Assembly (NCBI GenBank): GCA_949752735.1
Contig: OX457036.1
Coordinates: 13,777,516-13,841,515, forward strand
Source: Lumbricus terrestris
Lineage: Eukaryota > Annelida > Clitellata > Crassiclitellata > Lumbricidae
Direction: 5' to 3'
DNA: 64,000 nucleotides
The notes beneath the pieces were generated by a model that did not search any database, had not been told where the DNA came from, and worked only from the letters and a program-made list of their open reading frames with translations. Made by a program: the position numbers and the translations under genes. Shown piece after piece: positions 60,601 to 64,000 of this stretch (its first letter is position 1; each line of letters starts with the position of its first letter).

Positions 60601-63219
60601 TATATATTATAAAAAACATAGCATGGGCGTATAATTAATTAATAATTGATAATAATTAATTAATGACCATCGTCATGACCATGACCATGTCCATCATCGA
60701 AATTATCATGATTGTCATCATCAGTTTTTTTATGTCTGACCATATGACGGCGATGGGTAGCCAGGGTAGGTGTAAAACAACCTGTAAACAATGTTCCATG
60801 CCTATGGATCATTTTTTTGGTAATAAAATTATAGACAAGAGTGGTTTCCAACATTTTTTTTTACTTTATGGCCACTTTTATAAGTTGGAGGACATTAGGG
60901 GCCACAAGGCTAAAATTTAAATAACTAAAAGCGTATAAAATTGTTATAACCGAATCAAAATAGATTGTCTATTATTTATAGACGTCAAAATAAGATAATT
61001 TGTAGGCCCTAATAGAAAATAATTACATGTTCTATCCTGTCCAAATTGTCAATTTTTCATATATTTTAGTTAATTCTTTTATAGATGAGAGCCATTTTTT
61101 ATGCCTGGCGGGGCACGGGTTGGGAACGGCTGATATAGAGACCTTCCCATGCGTTGTTCAAGTTGTTAAGATTATGTCTTCATTATATCGCATCACACGC
61201 TTTTTCACTTGCTCGGTTCTACCTACGTCCCTCTTGATATATCAGCTACAATGAGTAGACTGACTGTACACTTTCGATGTGAAGATGGTAGGACTCTAGA
61301 AAGAGTGATGACTGATCACCCGCTCTAAGAAAATTAATTCGCTAATAAAACCTTATAATATGCTTCATACCATTTGTTGCGTCAGAACAGGTTTGAGGGA
61401 CTGCTCTCTTCGTGTGTTACTGCATCCAATTGCAGTTTTTATTCACCTTTCTTTTGAATGTTGCATTGTATTCAATAAATATATTGTGATATTTATTTTA
61501 ATTTTAGATGACTATGTGATAGTTGGATGCTTCGCTGATTCGCTACTCAACCGTGACTTATCTTATCTGGCCTACACGAGCGACAGCATGACTCACCTCA
61601 TCTGTGTTAACCTCTGTTCTAATATGGTCAGTAAATTATAAGCTACAGTACCACTGTTTAAATCCATGGTTTCGCCAAATAACTAAATGTAATGCATTAC
61701 TTTGTTCAGCACATATTTTAACTTAAGTCTTGCCATCTACAGTACATACTTTAGGTTTTACTATGTTCAGTAAACTTACATATTTTCAGTCATATTATTT
61801 TCAGTGCGTAGTTTCAGCCTTACTGTGTTCAGCACGTTTTCGTAATCATTTACAAATGAAGGCGCGGTCATCAGGAATATAATTAATCTGAACATAATTA
61901 TGTAGCTTGCTGCATCAAAGTAACTACTTGACGCTGACAGCGGCAGCGGCGCTACGATTTGACCTCTCTACTTTACTCTTGACTTGCCTTATGACCGGCC
62001 CAAAAATTGTATTTGACTTTCTCCGGTACATTTTGATTTCACGCTGAATGACTCCCAAAACCTTGACGCGACATGGTGATATTGCATAGCTGACGCCGCC
62101 ATGCAGTGTACCTAATCTAGACCTAGCAATACTAGCATACTGACTGATAAATGATGCTCTATAGGGTTACATCTACTCGGGACTTCAGAATGCAAGCGTC
62201 TGTTTCTGCGGCAACTCGTATGGTCTGAATGGACAGAGCGGAAATTGTAAATCTCCGTGTACTGGAGACCCGACGATCACTTGCGGAGGAACATTAGCGA
62301 ACACAATCATCTACAACAAACTCAGTTAGTATATATGCGACATTGGAAGTCACGTTCACCACGTAGAACACTGCTAGTTGTGCTGCTCTTTATATTCAAT
62401 TTACTACAGCAAATTGATATAGCGCCTCTTCAATGTTGCCTGTTCAGGAGCCTAACCGTGGTCGAATATGAAAACAAATAATTAGTCTGGGAGAAGTAAC
62501 GAAACCTGTAATACAAAAACAGAGCATTGAATTCACTGTCTCTGTTTATTAGCACAATAAATTGCTTCTGCACAGTGTGCTACCTGTCCAGCAAAGGAAA
62601 AATAATTGTATATGCCTACATCGCTGATTGTCAAAGACGGAAAATGCTGATAGAGCAACGCGCAGGTACTATGTGTTGAATTAGTTTGTTTACTTTCATT
62701 AGACATAGGCTACATCTCTTCTTTTATGTCCAGCCACGCATAACAAAGTCCAGTATATAAGAAGAATTATTGTTGAATACTGACTGAGATTAGGACTAAG
62801 CTTATGATCCACGTGAAGTTGGGGTGTAAAAATAAGACTCAACTGTGGAGTCATAAGAAAATCTGGTGGTTGAATTTCCCTTGCCCCAATTCTCACCATG
62901 ACAATATCTCGCTCTTCTTTAGCTACTGCATAACAGTGTAGGCTACTCCTATATCCTGCCTCATCTTTCATTGCAGCATGCGCTGAATGGACTTACAGAC
63001 CACTGACGTTTTCACTTGGAGCCATACGTCATCCAGCGTTCAACAACGTAACTACCTGCAAGAATGCCTGTATGACAGTATTCAAGGGATGTGTAGCCAT
63101 CGATGTTGGTCGGAACCTCATCGAATGCTGGGTTCACTTCTACAATAATACGCGGCTTGTGAACAACATCAGCTGGGTCAACGTTGACCAATATGTGATG
63201 ACCAGTTGCTACCCTCCAA
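40234..63219 (+). CDS. Modular secreted lectin-like gene: FTP-kringle-PAN / FTP-WSC-PAN (3'-incomplete)
   Basis: Twelve exons join into one frame of 2122 bases (about 707 residues) with no stop: 40234-40312, 48495-48701, 49224-49460, 51664-51720, 53125-53373, 55764-56021, 56960-57181, 59044-59280, 60224-60277, 61508-61626, 62165-62324, 62977-63219. Domain order: signal peptide 1-26, FTP-type F5/8C 27-174, linker 175-193, kringle 194-276, six-Cys PAN/Apple-like 277-362, FTP 363-515, Pro/Thr/Ala linker 516-533, WSC 534-626, PAN/Apple-like 627-707. All introns are GT-AG, and all are phase 1 except the one inside WSC (phase 0). The protein is predicted extracellular, with many NxS/T sequons. Kringle plus WSC also occurs in Kremen proteins, but the FTP and PAN parts do not. 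Role is unknown; glycan or surface recognition is inference. The last exon ends at a donor, so the gene continues right. Confidence 0.8.
40413..40766. mobile_element. hAT-type MITE in intron 1
   Basis: Ends CATGGGCGGAGACTTAGG and CCAAGTCTCCGCCCATG (354 bp), flanked by ACAAATTC / ACAAATAA (6 of 8). Same end family as 37113-37452, with a different interior. Confidence 0.8.
41087..42109. mobile_element. TU-like foldback element carrying a FLYWCH fragment (MULE-type)
   Basis: The element 41096-42100 (1005 bp) is flanked by the perfect 9-bp duplication GCTTGATGG (41087-41095, 42101-42109). The arms are about 150 bp of 15-bp units of the type ACCGAAAATCAATTC (left 41110-41245; right, inverse, about 41955-42090). 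Ends start GG on both strands. Between the arms lie two direct copies of a block of about 105 bp (TACATCACACACACACAAGC) and a FLYWCH-type coding fragment. The 9-bp duplication and FLYWCH domain are features of Mutator-like (MULE) elements. Confidence 0.85.
41530..41926 (+). pseudogene. FLYWCH zinc-finger fragment of a MULE-type transposase
   Basis: The first frame (to 41721) reads [27 protein letters not shown] and LPTDHT, the FLYWCH pattern of aromatic, Cys-Cys and His residues. The expected continuation (HAPSANRVA, then a Lys/Arg and Ser-rich stretch ending VVRRKRRAV) is in another frame, so a one-base shift lies near 41705. The catalytic MULE domain is absent. It is probably captured transposase debris, not a working gene. 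Confidence 0.75.
42937..46007. mobile_element. 3-kb TA-flanked DNA transposon with GGGGCAAAAGTGGC repeats
   Basis: Ends GGGGTAAATGGTGCAAAAGT and the inverse-type GCCACTCTTGCCCCCACCTC lie next to TA on both sides, splitting a copy of the 80-base dispersed repeat (TGCTTCTACA on the left, AGAACTGCACATTTTGTG on the right). Motifs such as GGCAAGAGTGGC and TTGCCCCAG recur near both ends (43300-43460; 45740-45830). Frames at 43639-43884 and 44628-44801 may be transposase debris, but I recognise no catalytic motif. A LINE remnant is nested at about 43865-44600. Confidence 0.6.
43865..44600 (-). pseudogene. CR1-like LINE remnant in intron 1
   Basis: Minus-strand pieces [20 protein letters not shown] and [14 protein letters not shown] match the RT C-terminal region, and a GCGCTATACAAATGCATT 3' end lies near 43880. 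Frameshifted throughout. Confidence 0.7.
46205..46480. repeat. (CTAC)n / (CCAT)n microsatellites
   Basis: Long tetranucleotide tracts in intron 1, followed at 46501-46585 by a short LINE 3'-end-like piece (inverse). Confidence 0.95.
46590..48494. other. Right part of intron 1; nothing recognised
   Basis: AT-rich, no exon-like frame with acceptor and donor in phase 1 was noticed. Confidence 0.5.
48495..48701 (+). CDS. Lectin gene exon 2: FTP domain 1, N-terminal half
   Basis: Acceptor TTTCCAG, donor A|GTAAGT, 207 bases, phase 1-1. It shows [17 protein letters not shown] and [19 protein letters not shown], the standard start of an FTP/F5/8C lectin domain (Ca-site Asp-Gly, then 'WW.VDLG'). The residues that usually follow (NR.DCC) are absent. 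NTT and NIT are sequons. Confidence 0.85.
49224..49460 (+). CDS. Lectin gene exon 3: FTP domain 1, C-terminal half
   Basis: 237 bases, phase 1-1, acceptor TTTTTTAG, donor CCAG|GTATAA. It contains [33 protein letters not shown] and LALCEVTV, matching the 'R.l.v.....LalcEv.V' end of F5/8C folds. Same length as exon 8. Confidence 0.85.
49461..51663. other. Intron 3 with a solo LTR
   Basis: It contains ATC/ATT-rich tracts, a solo LTR at 49824-51045 and (ATT)n repeats at 51046-51115 and 51200-51290. No additional exon seen. Confidence 0.6.
49819..51050 (+). mobile_element. Solo LTR (1.2 kb, TG...CA)
   Basis: The LTR 49824-51045 starts TGAGTGACCG and ends CGTCCGCTACA, flanked by TTATT on both sides (5 bp). 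It is markedly GC-rich compared with its surroundings and has AATAAA at about 50907. Internal imperfect repeats share GGTTTGGAGACCTTTGCTG. The right flank is a (TTA)n tract, so the 5-bp match is weaker proof than usual. No internal retroelement genes are present. Confidence 0.6.
51664..51720 (+). CDS. Lectin gene exon 4: linker 1
   Basis: A 57-base symmetrical phase-1 exon between CACTGTTCACAG and G|GTAATG, encoding 19 residues rich in Pro, Ser and Thr ([15 protein letters not shown]). Equivalent in place and length to exon 9 (54 bases). Small, so it rests on position, phase and splice sites. Confidence 0.6.
51840..52790 (-). pseudogene. LINE reverse transcriptase, 3' half, in intron 4
   Basis: Minus-strand text in order: [20 protein letters not shown] (RT), [15 protein letters not shown] (a changed 'YADD'-type motif), [58 protein letters not shown] and a terminal AMDRGRW. 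This is the RTE/I-type post-RT layout, distinct from the CR1-like pieces elsewhere. Frameshifts and stops occur. The catalytic 'ADD' reads TDAID, so it is inactive. Confidence 0.8.
52793..52890. repeat. (AAT)n microsatellite
   Basis: Trinucleotide tract directly next to the truncated 5' side of the LINE. Confidence 0.95.
53125..53373 (+). CDS. Lectin gene exon 5: kringle domain
   Basis: Acceptor TTTTCAAG, donor G|GTAAGC, 249 bases, phase 1-1. It has six cysteines in kringle order: GCRLT, EYSG (the 'Y.G' turn), [29 protein letters not shown]. The whole kringle is in one exon; vertebrate kringles are often split into two. The lysine-binding Asp pair of plasminogen kringles is not evident, so lysine binding is not predicted. 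Confidence 0.9.
53456..53700 (+). mobile_element. tRNA-derived SINE
   Basis: Pol III-like A box region (GGCGCGGTGGTGTA, interrupted by an ATTATAATAG insertion) and B box GGGTTCGAATCC, followed by a tRNA-unrelated body with CGGGAGCGCCTCTGAGTAG. A clear relative lies at 58806-59025. Located 80 bp downstream of exon 5. Confidence 0.8.
53947..54385. mobile_element. CCGG-flanked TIR element, second copy
   Basis: The interior 53951-54381 has ends TGACACGAAAG and ATTTCGTGACA, with CCGG on both sides. It is the inverse-orientation relative of 1244-1700: shared blocks include GAATTAATCTA/TAGATTAATTC and the string of 'AAGTG(C/T)T' heptamer-like repeats (54095-54210). No coding capacity. Confidence 0.7.
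54386..55763. other. Right part of intron 5; no exon recognised
   Basis: AT-rich; GC-rich insert at 54910-55030 with CCCCTCCCCAAACCCC is probably repeat-derived. Frames there have no motif. Confidence 0.5.
55764..56021 (+). CDS. Lectin gene exon 6: PAN/Apple-like domain 1
   Basis: Acceptor GTTTTTCCAG, donor G|GTGAAT, 258 bases, phase 1-1. Six Cys: [33 protein letters not shown]. The C.(2)W ... C...C ... C.GVD ... CW.HF pattern is shared with exon 12 and resembles PAN/Apple folds (adhesion, protein or carbohydrate binding). The family call is by pattern; an unnamed invertebrate domain is possible. NHS, NDS and NCS sequons. Confidence 0.7.
56022..56959. other. Intron 6; no element recognised
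   Basis: AT-rich with (TA)-rich stretches. Exon 7 begins just after TTGCGCTATAG. Confidence 0.5.
56960..57181 (+). CDS. Lectin gene exon 7: FTP domain 2, N-terminal half
   Basis: 222 bases, phase 1-1. It shows [57 protein letters not shown]. This is the FTP/F5/8C start, more canonical than domain 1 in 'NPWW.IDLG'. Extra Cys (CYGWICSC) could add local disulfides. Confidence 0.85.
57420..57672. repeat. (CAT)n microsatellite with CAG interruptions
   Basis: Long trinucleotide tract in intron 7; poly-Ser, poly-His and poly-Met frames over it are not coding. Confidence 0.95.
57790..58628. mobile_element. hAT-type element with CGAATATT arms
   Basis: The element 57798-58620 (823 bp) has ends CATAGATTGAGTATTCG and CGAATACTCAATCTATG and a perfect 8-bp duplication GTCTGACT. 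Both arms contain repeated ACGAATATT (T/A) units for about 100 bp. No coding capacity. Confidence 0.9.
58806..59025 (+). mobile_element. tRNA-derived SINE next to exon 8
   Basis: A box GTGGTGTAGTGG and B box GCGGGTTCAAATCC, then the body CCCTGAGCAAGTCC ... CGGGAGCGCCTCTGGGTAGG shared with 53456-53700. It ends within about 20 bases of the exon 8 acceptor (59043), so it may supply part of the branch or polypyrimidine region. Confidence 0.85.
59044..59280 (+). CDS. Lectin gene exon 8: FTP domain 2, C-terminal half
   Basis: Acceptor TTTTTAAG, donor G|GTACGT, 237 bases, phase 1-1, same length as exon 3. It contains [38 protein letters not shown] and [10 protein letters not shown]. The Cys of 'LalcEv' in domain 1 is Ser here. 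Confidence 0.85.
59281..60223. other. Intron 8; nothing recognised
   Basis: (TA)-rich at 59360-59410; short frame 59716-59928 has a signal-like start but no supporting splice context. Confidence 0.45.
60224..60277 (+). CDS. Lectin gene exon 9: linker 2
   Basis: 54 bases, phase 1-1, between TTTTTCTTCTTCAG and G|GTGAGC. It encodes an 18-residue Pro/Thr/Ala/Ser linker ([14 protein letters not shown]), likely flexible and O-glycosylated. Positional counterpart of exon 4. Confidence 0.7.
60278..61507. other. Intron 9 with a possible decayed hAT element
   Basis: GAGTGGTTTCCAAC near 60838 and its inverse GTTGGGAACGGCTG near 61128 could be ends of an hAT element of about 300 bp; flanks match only loosely. 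A (CATGAC)-like tract lies at 60665-60720. Confidence 0.4.
61508..61626 (+). CDS. Lectin gene exon 10: WSC domain, first half
   Basis: Acceptor TTTTAATTTTAG, donor ATG|GTCAGT. Enters in phase 1 and leaves in phase 0. It encodes [32 protein letters not shown], the 'GC..D...R.L' and 'MT...C...C' parts of WSC. Confidence 0.85.
62165..62324 (+). CDS. Lectin gene exon 11: WSC domain, second half
   Basis: Acceptor CTCTATAG, donor A|GTTAGT, phase 0 in, phase 1 out. It encodes [40 protein letters not shown]: the canonical WSC end, completing eight cysteines. WSC domains are thought to bind carbohydrate (yeast Wsc, plant and fungal enzymes, Kremen). Confidence 0.9.
62325..62976. other. Intron 11; nothing recognised
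   Basis: No exon or transposon end seen. Confidence 0.5.
62977..63219 (+). CDS. Lectin gene exon 12: PAN/Apple-like domain 2
   Basis: Acceptor TTCATTGCAG, donor A|GTACGC, 243 bases, phase 1-1. Six Cys as in exon 6: [38 protein letters not shown] and NIS sequons. If the donor is not used the frame runs 28 more codons to a stop at 63303-63305, an alternative C-terminus. Confidence 0.7.
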
Positions 63220-63324
63220 GTACGCGAAACTCCTCTTCGTTCAATTATGGCTATTATCATGTAGTAACAAAAAGTATAACAATACCCACTTCTATGGCGC
63301 CGTAACAAAGCCATGCTGTTACGA

Positions 63325-63900
63325 GAACACCTCACATATAACTAACAGCAAAATAGGCCTTGCAAAATAGATAAGTCTTGATTCCTGATTTAAAGGAGTC
63401 GACTGAGTCAGCTGCTCGCAGGCTAAGAGGAAGACTATTCCAACATCTGGGACCGGTCACCGAGAAAGTGCGGTCACCGAAGCAGGTTCTCATCCGCTGT
63501 GTGAGAAGATAGCCTTTATCGAGCGATCTAGGTCGCAACCCGGAAGCGGAAGAATGTGTTCCGATACAGTAATTACGCAGAGACTCGGGCGCAGCACGGT
63601 GGAGAGACTTGTAAACTAGCAAAACAGATCTTTAATTCAATACGAAGGGGAACAGGCAGACAGCGTATGACATCACGGAGTAGGCTACAGACGTAATGTG
63701 GTCAAACTTTCTTCAATTGCACAGCAGCCTCGTAGCGGCGTTGAGAAGCGACTGCATTCAATCAAGATGACACTTTGGCGAACCGACTAGCAGGCTGTTG
63801 GAGCGGTCAACCTGAGAAATGACAAATGCACCAACGGCCGCTTTTGATGCCTCGAAAGACAGAGATCTGAGACCAGATATTTCAGGGCAATAAATAAATA
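63325..63900 (-). pseudogene. CR1-like LINE 3' fragment
   Basis: Minus-strand frame (63332-63622) has LVYKSLHRAAPESLRNYC, RTFSVTGPRCWNSLPLSLR and a terminal FKSGIKTYLF, the usual end of CR1-like LINE proteins. Upstream (to about 63900) is more degraded. It lies in the intron after exon 12. Confidence 0.8.
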
Positions 63901-64000
63901 AATAGAAATAAATAAATTCTTTATACATAATTATGTTAAAACAATAGTTTAATTGCTCCCTTCGTCGTCGTCAATATTGGTGTTGTTATCCGTATTGAAA

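Noticed and set aside
62977..63305. Final exon ending at the TAA at 63303
   Set aside because: A phase-1 donor at 63219 matches the pattern of the paralogous exon 6, so reading on to the stop is less likely, though kept as an alternative.

Overview
The window is nuclear DNA from a metazoan, most likely a marine invertebrate deuterostome (echinoderm or close relative). The evidence is a large intron-rich gene with GT-AG introns, mosaic lectin/kringle/PAN/WSC exons, Ly6-type genes, LINE, hAT, mariner and piggyBac debris, tRNA-derived SINEs, many microsatellites, and foldback transposons that look like the TU elements described from sea urchin. Nothing prokaryotic was seen, and the organism call is inference.

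Region 1 (about 0.7-37 kb) holds a family of segmental duplications. Each full unit carries a minus-strand two-exon Ly6/three-finger gene. Copy A (715-2980) and copy B (31056-32030) have an open frame. A third copy (23.5-24.8 kb) is broken by a foldback transposon. The flanks of A (to about 12.2 kb) and B (to about 36.7 kb) are collinear, and most of the length difference is transposons found only in A. Comparing the units therefore exposes empty sites and target-site duplications for many insertions. Lying between the units are a decayed transposon gene of unnamed family (14750-16388), a truncated mariner (16409-17392), a piggyBac-like element (19736-20704), and a LINE split by an hAT element (21880-23025).

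Region 2 (40.2 kb to the right edge) is one long plus-strand gene that runs off the window. I reconstructed twelve exons from splice sites, reading phase and domain content: signal peptide, FTP-type lectin domain (F5/8C fold), linker, kringle, six-Cys PAN/Apple-like domain, second FTP domain, second linker, WSC domain, second PAN/Apple-like domain. Apart from the first exon and the junction inside the WSC domain, every junction is phase 1 and every domain is a symmetrical 1-1 cassette. The protein reads as two copies of [FTP - linker - X - PAN], where X is kringle in the first copy and WSC in the second. It is predicted to be secreted or extracellular and N-glycosylated.

The introns hold transposons, including a foldback element at 41096-42100 that carries a frameshifted FLYWCH-type fragment. 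This element and two other foldback elements share 9-bp target duplications, GG...CC termini and 14-15-bp tandem arrays in their arms, which links the TU-like foldback family to the Mutator (MULE) superfamily. The two most notable items are the two-module lectin gene and this foldback-MULE family.
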